DNA of 64,000 nt, from contig UQOH01000002.1 of assembly GCA_900542625.1 (NCBI GenBank), forward strand, positions 8,044-72,043, read 5' to 3'. Below the pieces are notes generated by a model. The model was not told the DNA's origin. It searched no databases and saw only the letters and a list, made by a program, of their open reading frames with translations. This stretch comes from an uncultured Fusobacterium sp. GTDB lineage: Bacteria; Fusobacteriota; Fusobacteriia; Fusobacteriales; Fusobacteriaceae. The stretch's first letter is position 1. Every line of letters begins with the position of its first letter. This document shows, piece by piece, positions 32,653 through 42,581 of this stretch. A program made the translations under genes and the position numbers.

Positions 32653-34911
32653 TTATTTTTTAACAACTTCAAATTTCACTTTTATAGTTTCACCGTTTTC
32701 CGCTGCTGCTGTTATTTCATATTTTCCCTCTTTAAGATTAAAGCTTTTCTCTTTTTCTTTTCCTCTGCCGATATATTCCTTGTTAACATACCAGTAAAGT
32801 TCCTGATTTTTAAGGTTAGCCGTTTTTACTATAACACTTTTTTCTCCATCAAAATCTTTAGGAATAATTATTTTTAAATTATCAGAAGGATATATAAATT
32901 TTATTGTTTTTTTATTTACTCTGCTGTTAAATATATTTGAAATATCCAGATTTTCCCTTACAAAATAGTTTATAACCTCAATAGGATATGTAAGGATAAT
33001 TTTTTCTTTTCTCTCTGCAAAGTCAGGACTTCTCGAATCAATCTCTTCCCCTCTGCTGTTTACAAAAATCTTTTTATAATAAGGAGATGTTCTCAAAGGT
33101 TTTGCACTTTCAGGATATAATATCTCTTTTGATAAAACATCATATTTCAGCCTGTATCCTGTCTCTGAATCAACTTTTATTTTTATCAGATCATCAGGCT
33201 CTGCAAATTCTTTTTCTCCCTTTGGAAGAATCTTAAAAATATTAAAAAGCAGATTTCCGGCACTGAACACTCCTGTAAGATTAGGGTTTCCCTCTCCTGT
33301 AAAATTTCCTGTCCACACAATTACAGTCCATTTTGGAGTTATTCCTGCTGCCCAGCCGTCACGGCGTCCATGGCTCGTTCCTGTTTTCCATGAAATTGGA
33401 TTTTTCTCCCTGTAAAATCTTTCTATTCCCGGTCTTTCCAATTCTTTTATAGTTGATGCTGTAAGATATGCTGCACCTTTGGAAATAAGCTGCTCTCCTT
33501 TTTCATCAGGCTGGTTTTTTATATATTTCAAATTTTTAAAATTTCCATAATTTGCAAGCCCTGCATAAAGTTTTCCAATATTCTCCATACTCAATTCTTT
33601 TGTTCCCAGAATCAAAGAAAGCCCATATCTTGAATAATCCGTATCTGCAAATCCCAGTACCTCTTTTAAAAAGAAAAAGAATCTGTCCTCTCCATACTCT
33701 TTCAAAAGCTGTACAAAAGGAATATTCAACGATTTTATAAGAGCATCTTTCATTTCCACCATACCATAATATTTTTTATTGGCATTCTGGGGACTGAAAT
33801 TTGAAAAATACAAAGGAACATCGGGAACTTTCGACTGAGGTGCAATTATTCCTTCATCTATTGATTTTGCATACAAAAAGGGTTTCAGTATAGAACCGGG
33901 AGATCTTAAAGCTGTAACTGCATCTACCTGTCCGTTTCTGCTGAAATCATAAAAATTCTGTGAACCTGCATATACTTTTACTTCATATGTCTTATTATCA
34001 ATAATAAGTGCTGCTGCATTATTTATTCCCTGTGTCTTTAAAAATTCAGAATAATCTTTTACAATTTTCTCTGTCTTTTCCTGCAGCTCACTGTTGATTG
34101 TACTTGTTATTATTTTATCACTGTTTTCATTTATAAGGCGTCTTACAAGGTGAGGAGCAAGAGATTTGAAAGCATATCTTTTTTCAGGTATAGGCTCTTT
34201 AAGAGAAAGCCTGTACTGCCTTTCATCAATTATATTTTTGTCATACATCTTTTTTAAAAGGCTGTTTCTCTTGTTTATAAGTTTCTCCCTGTTTTTTTCC
34301 ACACTCATAAGCCCGGGAGAATTTGGAAGAACAGCAAGAAGTGCTGACTCTGCCCAAGTAAGTTCCTTTGGATTTTTTTGAAAATACATATATGAGGCTG
34401 TTTTATATCCTACAATATTTCCTCCATATGGAACATTGTTAAGATACATGAGAAATATTTCATCTTTTGAATAATATCTTTCAAGTTTTAAAGCATGTAC
34501 CATCTCTTTATATTTATTAAAATAGCTTCTTTCTTTAGGTTCAAGTGCTTTGGCTGTCTGCATTGTAATTGTGCTTGCACCTGTTCTTCTTCCCTCAAAA
34601 ATATTATCTTTCAATGCTCTGACAACAGCAGAAAAATCTATTCCGTGATGTTTATAAAAATCTTTATCTTCAAATGTCATTACTGCTGTTTTAAGTTTTT
34701 CCGGAATTATATCTGTGCTTTTCAAATGCCACTGCTCATTTTTGTTAAGATATACTCCGATTATATTTCCTTTATCATCAAGGACAGATACACTGTATCT
34801 GTCCTCGAAAATTTTCTCTGTATTTTTTACATTAAATCCTGCATAAATTCCACTTGTGATAATAACAATAACAGCTGTTAAAAACAAAACTGCTCTGTAT
34901 ATTATTTTCAT
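32653..34911 (-). CDS. pbpC: Penicillin-binding protein 1C
   Basis: A bifunctional class A PBP (glycosyltransferase plus transpeptidase). One N-terminal membrane segment; the glycosyltransferase motif FEDKDFYKHHGID near residue 80 and GASTITMQTAK near 115; transpeptidase SxxK in SPGSILKPF near 337, SLN near 390, and KTGTSHGRRDGW near 500. The C-terminal extension (about residues 665-752) is the PBP1C-specific beta domain. 752 aa. Its ATG overlaps the stop of the alpha-2-macroglobulin gene (TAATG). PBP1C with A2M is a common bacterial pair thought to guard and repair the envelope. Confidence 0.94.
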   Translation of the reverse strand: MKIIYRAVLFLTAVIVIITSGIYAGFNVKNTEKIFEDRYSVSVLDDKGNIIGVYLNKNEQWHLKSTDIIPEKLKTAVMTFEDKDFYKHHGIDFSAVVRALKDNIFEGRRTGASTITMQTAKALEPKERSYFNKYKEMVHALKLERYYSKDEIFLMYLNNVPYGGNIVGYKTASYMYFQKNPKELTWAESALLAVLPNSPGLMSVEKNREKLINKRNSLLKKMYDKNIIDERQYRLSLKEPIPEKRYAFKSLAPHLVRRLINENSDKIITSTINSELQEKTEKIVKDYSEFLKTQGINNAAALIIDNKTYEVKVYAGSQNFYDFSRNGQVDAVTALRSPGSILKPFLYAKSIDEGIIAPQSKVPDVPLYFSNFSPQNANKKYYGMVEMKDALIKSLNIPFVQLLKEYGEDRFFFFLKEVLGFADTDYSRYGLSLILGTKELSMENIGKLYAGLANYGNFKNLKYIKNQPDEKGEQLISKGAAYLTASTIKELERPGIERFYREKNPISWKTGTSHGRRDGWAAGITPKWTVIVWTGNFTGEGNPNLTGVFSAGNLLFNIFKILPKGEKEFAEPDDLIKIKVDSETGYRLKYDVLSKEILYPESAKPLRTSPYYKKIFVNSRGEEIDSRSPDFAERKEKIILTYPIEVINYFVRENLDISNIFNSRVNKKTIKFIYPSDNLKIIIPKDFDGEKSVIVKTANLKNQELYWYVNKEYIGRGKEKEKSFNLKEGKYEITAAAENGETIKVKFEVVKK

Positions 34912-37900
34912 TATTTAACCTCTGCTCTGAATCCTTTTAGATAAGCCTGATAACTGTTGTTATACATTGCTTCTGCTGTTGTTCCGGGGAAGTCAAAACT
35001 TCCTTTTGTTACAGCATTAACTTTTACAAAGAATGTATTTCCTGTGCTGTTATAATTGCTGAAATCAAAGAACCACATCACTCTGTCATCTCTTATATCT
35101 TCATATTCAACATAAGTGTTTCCCATTCTTTCCTGTATCCACTGAGGATATTCTCCGTTTACTGCTCTTATATTTTCAATTTCCCAGCCGCTTGGAAGAA
35201 CCTGAGTAAGAGCCACATCATTTACAAACATATATCTCTCTGTATTGTCTGCCGGAAGAACTTTTATTTCAAGCCAGAAACTGTCACCGGATGAAAGAAC
35301 TTTCGGATCAATAACGTTTCCATTATTGTCATAATATTTTCTTTCAATCTTAATGTTCTGTGCAATATCTTCTCCATTATAATTTACAGGAACTCCTTCC
35401 CAGTAATAATTTACAAACATACTGCTCTTTGATGATACTTTTATATTCTTAACATCAGCAGGAATATTATATTCAAATACTCCTTTTTCTGTTTTAAACT
35501 CTATCTGCTTATTATCAAGAATAAGAACACCTGAAATATCGTTTTCACTTTCTTTATTTGTCATTTTTGCAAGTGTCATAAGAGAATATCCCACACTTTG
35601 AGTAGAAAGCCATTCATCAGACTGAAGTCTTCCAAGGATTTCTCTGTATAATCCTCCCTGAACTTTGCCGTAAATTGTATAGTAAGCATTAAGTATTACA
35701 GCTTTATCACGAAGTTCTGAACCATAACTGTATCTGTAATATTCATCTTCCTGTTTGTCAGGTGTTACAGAAAGTTTTTCTGCTGTTTCAACTGCCAGTT
35801 TGTCCTCACCGATAAGTTTGTATGCTGCTGCCAGATACCATTTTCCTGTTGTGCTCAAATCATTAAAATAGTTTTCGTACACAAGGTTCATCTCGCTTAC
35901 TTCCGGTGAGTCTCCAAGAGCAAGAAGATATAGAGAATAAGCCTTTGCCTCAAGAGATATCTCACTGCTTCTGCTTATTTTCTTTTCATAAGAAAGCCAT
36001 CTGTTATACATATCATCAGGAACATAATATCCTCTGTTTTTCGCCTCAATCAAGAAATGTCCCACATAATTTGTTGACCATAAATCTGTATTTCCTCCGG
36101 GCCAGTATGAGAACGAACCATCATAAAGCTGATATTTTCCAAGTTTTGTTATTCCTGCATTAATATTTCCTGTAATTTTATCTCTGTCAAATTTATTACT
36201 GTCTGTAAGCACATCAATATATAACTGCGGGAACACTGCTGATGTTGTCTGCTCAACGCAGCCGTAAGGATATCTTATCAGCCAGTTCAGTCTTTGGTCT
36301 ATTGCAAAAATAGGAGAGTTTGAAATTGTTATCATGCTGTTTACACTGCCTTTTATATAGTCTTCAGGCTGAGTAAATTTCAGTTCTTTTCCTCCCTCTG
36401 CTGTTTTTACACTGTTAATATAAATATACGGATTGTTTGAATTAATATTTATATCTGTTTCTTCTTCATAGTTATACACATCTGATGAAACAGAAATTTT
36501 TACTTTTCCATTTCCAATTTCACTGCCGACTTTTTCTTTAAAGTAAACTGTTTTGTTTCCTTTGCTGTTTAAAGTTACTGTCTGTGTATCAGTGTGACCC
36601 ATAAAATTAATATTTACTTTTATCTCTCCAATATTATCTTCAAGAGCAAATATTGAAACAGGAACTGTAAATTCGTCTCCTGTTTTTAAACTGCGAGGAA
36701 GAGAAGTTTCCATTACAACAGGAGCTTTAACAACTATTTCACTTTCTCCGCTGCCATATTTTTTATCGTCAGCACCAACAACCATAACTTTTACTGCACC
36801 CATATAATTAGGCATTGTAAACTCAACAGTACCTTCGCCATTGTCGTCTGTTGTAAGAACACCTTCAAACATTGCCACAGGCTTAAATCTCTGCACATCT
36901 TCTATTCCCATATCTTTTGCTCTCTGAGCAGATTTCACCATTGCCATTTCGTTGACAAATCCATCTCCTCCTGTTTTTAAAATCTGATGAACTTCTCCCA
37001 TAGTTTTTCCTATGATTTCAGAATAGTTGTCATAAGAAAGAACCTGCATTGCCTGTTTCTGATAAAAATAATTCCATGGATCAGGAGTTTTAAATCCTGT
37101 TATATCCAAAATTCCCTCATCAACAACAGCTACAGTATAATTCATTTTTGTTTTTTCTGCATTTCTTACTTTTACTGTAAATTTTTCATTTGGTTTTATC
37201 TCTTTTGGAGTTTCCACTTGTATGTTAAGTTTTGTGCTGTTATCCTCAACCACAACAGGAACTGCTCCGTAAAGTCTTAATGGTCTGTCATTATCTGCAC
37301 TGTTATAATCTTGGAAAAGCCCGATTTTTACATAAGCATTAGGGAACATCTCTTTTGTTACTTTCATTTCATATACATTTTTAATGTTCTCTGCATCTAT
37401 CCATTTTCTGTCTATAACCATTCCTGATTTTTCAACTGTAATAAGTGCTTTTGCTCCTTTTGTTCCTTCAAATATAACCTTTGCTGTATCTCCTATGTTA
37501 TATTTTTTCTTCTCTGTTTCTATTTTCAATTTATCAACTTTTCTGTTAAGACTTGAATCCTGCCATGTGCTTGCATAAAGATTGATACCTGTGCTTTGTC
37601 CTGTTCCTTTGTCCTCCACTTCCACAAATATCTCTCCGCTGCCCTCAACAGCATAATCTATAATATATGGTTTGTCAGAAGATACAAACTCTTTTTCATA
37701 AACAAGAGTTGTGTTTCTGTCTGTTTTTATAGATCTCATAAATGAATTGTAGCTGTTATAATCCCACCACCAAGAATATTCATTCTTATATACTCTGTAC
37801 ACAAGATTTCTTCCTGATACAAGGTTTTCTCCATTTTCTGATACAGCTATAACTTCAAGATTAAGTTTATCTCCGCTTTTTATATATGTATCTTCAGGAA

Positions 37901-39749
37901 TTTTTATTCCCACATAACTGTCAAATTTGTTAAGAGCCACAGTATCTTTGTTTGTTACAGGTCTGCCGCTTGTTTCTATAACCCTTGTTGTAACCATTCC
38001 TGTTAGATTTATATTCTTAGGCGCTATCTGAGAAATATCAAATTTTACTGCTGCTTTTCCATTTTCATCAAGTTTTCCCTCTTTATAATCATTGTAATAG
38101 AAAGTATAGCTTGTAGGGTTTTTGAAAATATAGTTTCTGTATTTCTCAAAATTAATACTGTCTTCCCTCACTTCAAGCTCACTTGTGTAAGCAAGATTTC
38201 CTGCCGGTGCACCAAACAGATAATCAGATTTTATCTCTGTACTCAATTCTCTGCTCTCATTCAAATCTACTTTTTCAGGGAGTGTTGTTTCCACATTTAT
38301 TTTATATGGAACAACTGTTTCCACAGAGATATCTTTTACAAACTTTTCGCTTCCTATCTCTGTTTCCACTCTCCATATTCCTGTTTCAGAATCAAGATTA
38401 GTTTTGAAAGAGTATGTATAGAATCCATCTCTGCTTTCATTTATAACATGATTTTCAATAAATTTCTTTCCTGTTGGTGAATATACATTTATTTTTATAG
38501 GGTGATTTTCAGGAAGTTTTTCCTTATCGTTTCTCACAATAAACGAGATATAAATATTGTCTCCCGGTCTGTAAATTCCTCTGTCAGTATATATAAAACT
38601 CTTAACTCCCTTAGAAGCATATATTCCGTCAACTGCAAAACCATCATAAGAAAGCTGAGAATCACCAAATTTTAAAATTGATTTTTCCTCTCCTGACTCA
38701 GCCAGAACATACATCATATTATCCAGTTTATCAAAAACAAATTCCCCTTTGTCGTTTGTTTTTCCCTTCTGTAAAACTTGGTTATTATAAGTTATCAATG
38801 TTACATCTGCATTTTTTAAAGGTTTGTTTTTTATTATATCCATTACCGTTACTGTAACTTTGTCTCTTTCTTTTTCAGCAATTATACCCATATCAGAAAG
38901 AAGAACAGCTTTTCCTATTCTTCCATTGTTTCTTATAAGATTATATTTCTGCCATGAATCTGTATTTTCCGGGAAAGTATAGTCTATTCCCTTTTCATCA
39001 AAAGTAAGTTCAACAATAAATAACCCTTTATAATCAACAAAATCTCCAAGCTCAACCTCTGTCTGTTTCCATATATTTTTCTCTGCATTAAGATCGTAAG
39101 TTTTTTCAAAAACTACATCTCCCACTTCATTAAAACGTCCCTCTACACCATAATCAAATATATTTCCGTTTCCTTTAAAAATAAACTCCTGTAAAAAGTG
39201 AGTTGTATTGTTTTCATAGACTTTCTTTATTTTCAGATTTACTTTTTTTACATTTACAGATTTAAAAGCTATTTTTTTATTTCCTGCAGGAAGAATAATT
39301 CCATCATTTGAAAAAACAAGTTTAGGCTCTATCTCTTTAAATACAGCTGTTTTTACTATATTTTCTTCAATCTGTTTTCCATTTTTTCCCTTAAGTCCTT
39401 TTAAAATTTCAACACTGTAATTGCTGCCTATTTTAAAATCCCCATTTATTATTATCTTGTTTTTATCTCTTAAAACAGTATATTTTACATCACCGCTGAC
39501 TTTTACATATGCATCAATATTTTCATTTTGAGCTAAGTCATCTGTAAATTCTATCTCTATTCTAGGCATCCCGTCAGAATTTGTTGAAATATTTTTTATT
39601 TCAAAATTCTTTATCTCCTCTTTTATTTCTTCTGCTTTTTCTGTCTTGGAAATCTCCGCATTGGTTTTTACATTTTCTGTTTCACTCACATTTTCCCTGC
39701 CGCATCCAAGCATTAACAGCATAAGAAAACAACACAACATCTTCTTCAT
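34911..39749 (-). CDS. yfhM: Bacterial alpha-2-macroglobulin lipoprotein
   Basis: A 1612-aa periplasmic protease trap. The N-terminus is a lipoprotein signal with the lipid cysteine at about residue 16 (LMLGCG). Repeated MG domains follow (e.g. SFIYTDRGIYRPGDNIYISF near 390), then the bait and complement-like part, and the thioester motif YGCVEQT with Cys1164 and Gln1167. The following helical thioester domain (ITKLGKYQLYDGSFSYWPGG) is clear. A protease that cuts the bait would be trapped by the reactive thioester. It lies between the hydrolase gene (11 bases) and pbpC (1-base overlap). Confidence 0.95.
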   Translation of the reverse strand: MKKMLCCFLMLLMLGCGRENVSETENVKTNAEISKTEKAEEIKEEIKNFEIKNISTNSDGMPRIEIEFTDDLAQNENIDAYVKVSGDVKYTVLRDKNKIIINGDFKIGSNYSVEILKGLKGKNGKQIEENIVKTAVFKEIEPKLVFSNDGIILPAGNKKIAFKSVNVKKVNLKIKKVYENNTTHFLQEFIFKGNGNIFDYGVEGRFNEVGDVVFEKTYDLNAEKNIWKQTEVELGDFVDYKGLFIVELTFDEKGIDYTFPENTDSWQKYNLIRNNGRIGKAVLLSDMGIIAEKERDKVTVTVMDIIKNKPLKNADVTLITYNNQVLQKGKTNDKGEFVFDKLDNMMYVLAESGEEKSILKFGDSQLSYDGFAVDGIYASKGVKSFIYTDRGIYRPGDNIYISFIVRNDKEKLPENHPIKINVYSPTGKKFIENHVINESRDGFYTYSFKTNLDSETGIWRVETEIGSEKFVKDISVETVVPYKINVETTLPEKVDLNESRELSTEIKSDYLFGAPAGNLAYTSELEVREDSINFEKYRNYIFKNPTSYTFYYNDYKEGKLDENGKAAVKFDISQIAPKNINLTGMVTTRVIETSGRPVTNKDTVALNKFDSYVGIKIPEDTYIKSGDKLNLEVIAVSENGENLVSGRNLVYRVYKNEYSWWWDYNSYNSFMRSIKTDRNTTLVYEKEFVSSDKPYIIDYAVEGSGEIFVEVEDKGTGQSTGINLYASTWQDSSLNRKVDKLKIETEKKKYNIGDTAKVIFEGTKGAKALITVEKSGMVIDRKWIDAENIKNVYEMKVTKEMFPNAYVKIGLFQDYNSADNDRPLRLYGAVPVVVEDNSTKLNIQVETPKEIKPNEKFTVKVRNAEKTKMNYTVAVVDEGILDITGFKTPDPWNYFYQKQAMQVLSYDNYSEIIGKTMGEVHQILKTGGDGFVNEMAMVKSAQRAKDMGIEDVQRFKPVAMFEGVLTTDDNGEGTVEFTMPNYMGAVKVMVVGADDKKYGSGESEIVVKAPVVMETSLPRSLKTGDEFTVPVSIFALEDNIGEIKVNINFMGHTDTQTVTLNSKGNKTVYFKEKVGSEIGNGKVKISVSSDVYNYEEETDININSNNPYIYINSVKTAEGGKELKFTQPEDYIKGSVNSMITISNSPIFAIDQRLNWLIRYPYGCVEQTTSAVFPQLYIDVLTDSNKFDRDKITGNINAGITKLGKYQLYDGSFSYWPGGNTDLWSTNYVGHFLIEAKNRGYYVPDDMYNRWLSYEKKISRSSEISLEAKAYSLYLLALGDSPEVSEMNLVYENYFNDLSTTGKWYLAAAYKLIGEDKLAVETAEKLSVTPDKQEDEYYRYSYGSELRDKAVILNAYYTIYGKVQGGLYREILGRLQSDEWLSTQSVGYSLMTLAKMTNKESENDISGVLILDNKQIEFKTEKGVFEYNIPADVKNIKVSSKSSMFVNYYWEGVPVNYNGEDIAQNIKIERKYYDNNGNVIDPKVLSSGDSFWLEIKVLPADNTERYMFVNDVALTQVLPSGWEIENIRAVNGEYPQWIQERMGNTYVEYEDIRDDRVMWFFDFSNYNSTGNTFFVKVNAVTKGSFDFPGTTAEAMYNNSYQAYLKGFRAEVK

Positions 39750-39760
39750 TGAAAACCTCC

Positions 39761-40603
39761 TTATTTTAGCTGCTTCTCTATATGATAAAAAACTTCCTCT
39801 CTGTTTATTTCATTGTGCAGTTCGTGCCTTGCCCCTTTATAAAGACGGCACATCATATTTTTAAAGCCCATGTTCCTGTAAAACTTTTCAAGCTGAACAA
39901 CACCCTTTCCATAAAGCCCCACAGGATCCATATCTCCTGATATTATTAATATAGTAATATCTTTTCTTATCTTTTCAAAGTCCTCTTTTTTATAAAGCTT
40001 ATTTAAAAATATAAAAAAGCCCTTATAAAAACTGCTGCTGTAAGTAAAGCCGCACAAAGAATCACTGCTGTATTTCTTTACTTCTTCAATGTCACGGGAA
40101 AGCCATGAATTTTCATTAACATAATATTCTGATTTTATTCTGCTGTTTGAATTTAAAAATATAAGTTTTCTTATTATCACTGCTCTTTTGTTATGATAAA
40201 TTTTATCTAATATGCTGCTTGCAAATTGTCCAAGCTTCCATAAAATTTTCTGTTCATAACAAGAACCGCATATTATATACCCTGATATAATATCACTGCA
40301 TTTTTTCATATGCTCCTGAGCGATAAAAGAGCCCATACTGTGCCCGAAAATAAAATAAGGTATATTCTTATACTTTTCTTTCATTTTGTGTGTAAAGGCT
40401 GTCTGGTCCTCTATCATCTTGTGAAAATCATTTTCAAATATTCCTTCTTTTCCCTCTTCACATCTTTTTCCATGATGAATATGCTCCAGCATAACTACTT
40501 TGTATCCTCTTTCCTCAAAATACTTAAAAAAATGAGAATATCTTCCTTCATGTTCACTCATGCCGTGAATTATCTGTATAATTCCTTTTATATTTTTTTT
40601 CAT
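39761..40603 (-). CDS. Alpha/beta hydrolase, monoacylglycerol-lipase-like
   Basis: A 280-aa serine hydrolase of the lysophospholipase/monoglyceride lipase type. QIIHGMSEHEGRY near the N-terminus forms the oxyanion side, GHSMGS near residue 93 carries the nucleophile, and the Asp (ISGDMDPVG) and His (KGARHELHNE) complete the triad. No signal peptide, so cytoplasmic. I chose the ATG at 40601-40603 with AAGAGG upstream; an earlier ATG would add 24 residues with no such site and overlap mpg. Substrate unknown. Confidence 0.85.
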   Translation of the reverse strand: MKKNIKGIIQIIHGMSEHEGRYSHFFKYFEERGYKVVMLEHIHHGKRCEEGKEGIFENDFHKMIEDQTAFTHKMKEKYKNIPYFIFGHSMGSFIAQEHMKKCSDIISGYIICGSCYEQKILWKLGQFASSILDKIYHNKRAVIIRKLIFLNSNSRIKSEYYVNENSWLSRDIEEVKKYSSDSLCGFTYSSSFYKGFFIFLNKLYKKEDFEKIRKDITILIISGDMDPVGLYGKGVVQLEKFYRNMGFKNMMCRLYKGARHELHNEINREEVFYHIEKQLK

Positions 40604-40658
40604 AAGCAGACCTCTTAAATAGTTAATATATTTTATTAGACTCTCCAAAATGCTGTTT

Positions 40659-41249
40659 TTACTTTTTTGAAACAAAAATACTGTCTTTTATATAAAATCT
40701 CCATGGTTTCAAAGCATCTTCCTCTGCATAATCAATTCCTATCCTTGTTGTCTCAACCACATCTTTTACAATGTAGCCGTCATCCTCAAGCCATATTACA
40801 TCGCTTGTCACAAGATCTGTTCCATTGTCCTCTCTTGTTATGCCCAATGCCTTTGTAAGCTTTCCGGGACCATTGGAAATATCTTTTTCCTTTTTTACTT
40901 TTCTCTCTGCCTGCATTATTTCCCTGTTTTCAAGAGGTTCTACTCCTCTTATTAAAACAGCCTCAGGTTTTCCCTCATCTGACACTGTCACATTAAAACA
41001 TTCATACATTCCATAAATGAGAAAAACATAAGAGTAACCACCCTCTTTATACATAACCTCTGTTCTCTTTGTTCTTCTGTTTCCATAAGAGTGGCTTGCT
41101 TTGTCCACAGCTCCCATATATGCCTCAACTTCTGTTATCCTTCCGCTGAAAATTTTTCCGTCTGCTCTCTTTTTTACAATTATCTTTCCAAGAAGTTCTT
41201 TACCTGCTGTTACAGCATCTTTCATATAAAATTCTCTATTTAATCTCAT
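40659..41249 (-). CDS. mpg: DNA-3-methyladenine glycosylase (AAG/MPG family)
   Basis: A 196-aa base-excision enzyme that removes alkylated purines. Family landmarks: RITEVEAYMGAVDKASHSY near residue 37 (with the catalytic Glu in EVEAY), RTEVMYKEGGYSYVFLIYGMY near 63, and NGPGKLTKALGI near 126. Its start is 12 bases after the flavodoxin-like gene, so it seems to be in the same transcript despite the different role. Confidence 0.93.
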   Translation of the reverse strand: MRLNREFYMKDAVTAGKELLGKIIVKKRADGKIFSGRITEVEAYMGAVDKASHSYGNRRTKRTEVMYKEGGYSYVFLIYGMYECFNVTVSDEGKPEAVLIRGVEPLENREIMQAERKVKKEKDISNGPGKLTKALGITREDNGTDLVTSDVIWLEDDGYIVKDVVETTRIGIDYAEEDALKPWRFYIKDSIFVSKK

Positions 41250-41260
41250 TTTTTACGCTC

Positions 41261-42094
41261 CTAGAAAAATGATTTTTTAGGTCTTTTTCCGTTTATAAAA
41301 ACATCTTTCAAATAATTTCTAAGGTCTGCTCTCAATCTTTCAAGATTTTCCTTATAATCTTTTGAATTGTTTCTCGGATAAAGGTCTGTTACATATCTTC
41401 CGCAGTTCTCTGCTCCCCAGAACTCTGCCAGATCATCATCAAGAACTTTAAAAGCTTTCATATAAGAATTCCATCTCTTGTTGTCTATTCCTATTCCGCC
41501 GTCTATAAATCCTCTTCCTCCTCCAAGGAAACCGCAGTTCATTATAGTAAATATTCCTTTTCCTTTAAGCAGCCCGTTAAGAGCCCCATTTTCTCCATCT
41601 TCATAAGCAAATTTTTTGGCAAACACTCTCTCCTGATATCCTTTTACCATAACATTTGCTGTATCATGCCAGTTAGGATAAACAAAAATAATATAATCAG
41701 CTTGACGTACAAGTTCCTGCTCATATGCCACGTCCTCCTTAGGAGTTCCTATCCCGTCTTTCTGATAATAAAATTCATCCATTGAAAGAACCGGATTCCA
41801 GTTCATTTCATAAAGGTCACGAAGAGTAACCTCCATACCGTTATCCTCAAAAAATTTCATTGCTGTATACGCCATATCAAAAGTGATACTGTTCTTTCTC
41901 ATATCACCAATAATAAAAAGTGCTTTTTTAGCATCAGAATCTGTAAATCCCTTAGGAGTATATTTTTTTACATAGCTTTCAGGAACTATTGAGGCAGATG
42001 TAACTGCATCTATCTCATTCATGTTTATTTCTTTTGTTTCTGCAAAACTGAAAATGTTCATTAATATAAAAAACACTGCTAATATTTTTTTCAT
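41261..42094 (-). CDS. Secreted flavodoxin-fold (NQO-like) protein with flavinylation-like motif
   Basis: A 277-aa protein with a signal peptide (residues 1-18, ...FSFA/ETK) followed by DAVTSAS at 29-35, which fits the ApbE target pattern Dxx(S/T)xA(S/T); Thr32 would carry FMN. Residues 55-270 are a flavodoxin-2/quinone-reductase fold (KALFIIGDMRKNS, then FVYPNWHDTANVMVKGYQE and FAYEDG). Cytoplasmic relatives bind FMN/FAD without a signal; here the fold is exported and carries its own tag. ApbE is encoded at 50.2 kb. Likely an extracytoplasmic quinone or electron-transfer enzyme; partner unknown. Consensus promoter at 42132-42160. Confidence 0.78.
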   Translation of the reverse strand: MKKILAVFFILMNIFSFAETKEINMNEIDAVTSASIVPESYVKKYTPKGFTDSDAKKALFIIGDMRKNSITFDMAYTAMKFFEDNGMEVTLRDLYEMNWNPVLSMDEFYYQKDGIGTPKEDVAYEQELVRQADYIIFVYPNWHDTANVMVKGYQERVFAKKFAYEDGENGALNGLLKGKGIFTIMNCGFLGGGRGFIDGGIGIDNKRWNSYMKAFKVLDDDLAEFWGAENCGRYVTDLYPRNNSKDYKENLERLRADLRNYLKDVFINGKRPKKSFF

Positions 42095-42131
42095 CTTACT
42101 TCCCCTTTGTTTTGTTAAATTTTATATATTA

Positions 42132-42160
42132 ATTATATCTGATAAATCTCTCCTTTACAA
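42132..42160 (-). promoter_or_regulatory. Promoter of secreted flavodoxin-like gene
   Basis: On the minus strand TTGTAA (42155-42160), 17-base spacer, TATAAT (42132-42137). Confidence 0.75.
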
Positions 42161-42176
42161 ACTCAAAAAATGAGAA

Positions 42177-42200
42177 AAGCAAACTGCTGACAGTTTGCTT
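42177..42200 (-). terminator. Terminator or attenuator upstream of flavodoxin-like gene
   Basis: Arms AAGCAAACTG and CAGTTTGCTT around a CTGA loop, then TTTTCTCATTTTTT on the minus strand. It ends just before the promoter of the downstream gene. Confidence 0.75.
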
Positions 42201-42355
42201 AAGGGGAGAAATTTTATTACAATTTAGTTATTAATTTTTCTTATTTTTATTTACATACTTAAGACGACGATTTATATTAAAAAGTTTAAAAAATTTTTCT
42301 TTAATACAAAATTTCTTTTTAGTTTAGATTAATTCTATTTTTTTGCAAAATAAAA

Positions 42356-42377
42356 ATTGGACACGAAAATATCCAAT
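42356..42377 (-). terminator. Intrinsic terminator downstream of abiF
   Basis: Arms ATTGGA and TCCAAT around a 10-base loop, with TTTTTATTTTG following on the minus strand, about 205 bases past the abiF stop. Confidence 0.65.
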
Positions 42378-42533
42378 CTTTACTATGCTTTTTTGAGAAA
42401 ATCATGAGAATTTGAGAAATTTTAATAATTCAAGGAAGAGAATTTCCATTATTATGAATTATTTTTTATACACTGTTATGACGTGAAGATTTGTTTAAAA
42501 GTTTAAATTGAATTTAGTTTTATTATTTTTTAC

Positions 42534-42554
42534 AAAAAAAGACGGTATTTTTCA
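42534..42554. repeat. Second copy of porin-terminator arm, downstream of abiF
   Basis: AAAAAAGACGGTATTTTTCAA matches 43694-43714 with one change, but the other arm of the hairpin (ACCGTCTT) is missing here. Similar A/T-rich sequence ending in CTATAA follows in both places. Confidence 0.6.
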
Positions 42555-42581
42555 AAATTAACCTATAAAACTTTTGCTGTT

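Larger units (their letters stand above)
42095..42581. other. Region between flavodoxin-like gene and abiF (487 bases)
   Basis: Contains the promoter of the flavodoxin-like gene (42132-42160), a minus-strand hairpin terminator (42177-42200), a 150-base AT-rich stretch with no open frame, a second terminator (42356-42377), and the decayed porin-terminator copy (42534-42554). The stretch between the two terminators could hold a small transcript but no good promoter is seen. Confidence 0.7.

Noticed and set aside
40604..40675. 24-residue N-terminal extension of the hydrolase
   Set aside because: No ribosome-binding site at the upstream ATG, overlap with mpg, and homology-like sequence begins only after the inner ATG, which has AAGAGG.
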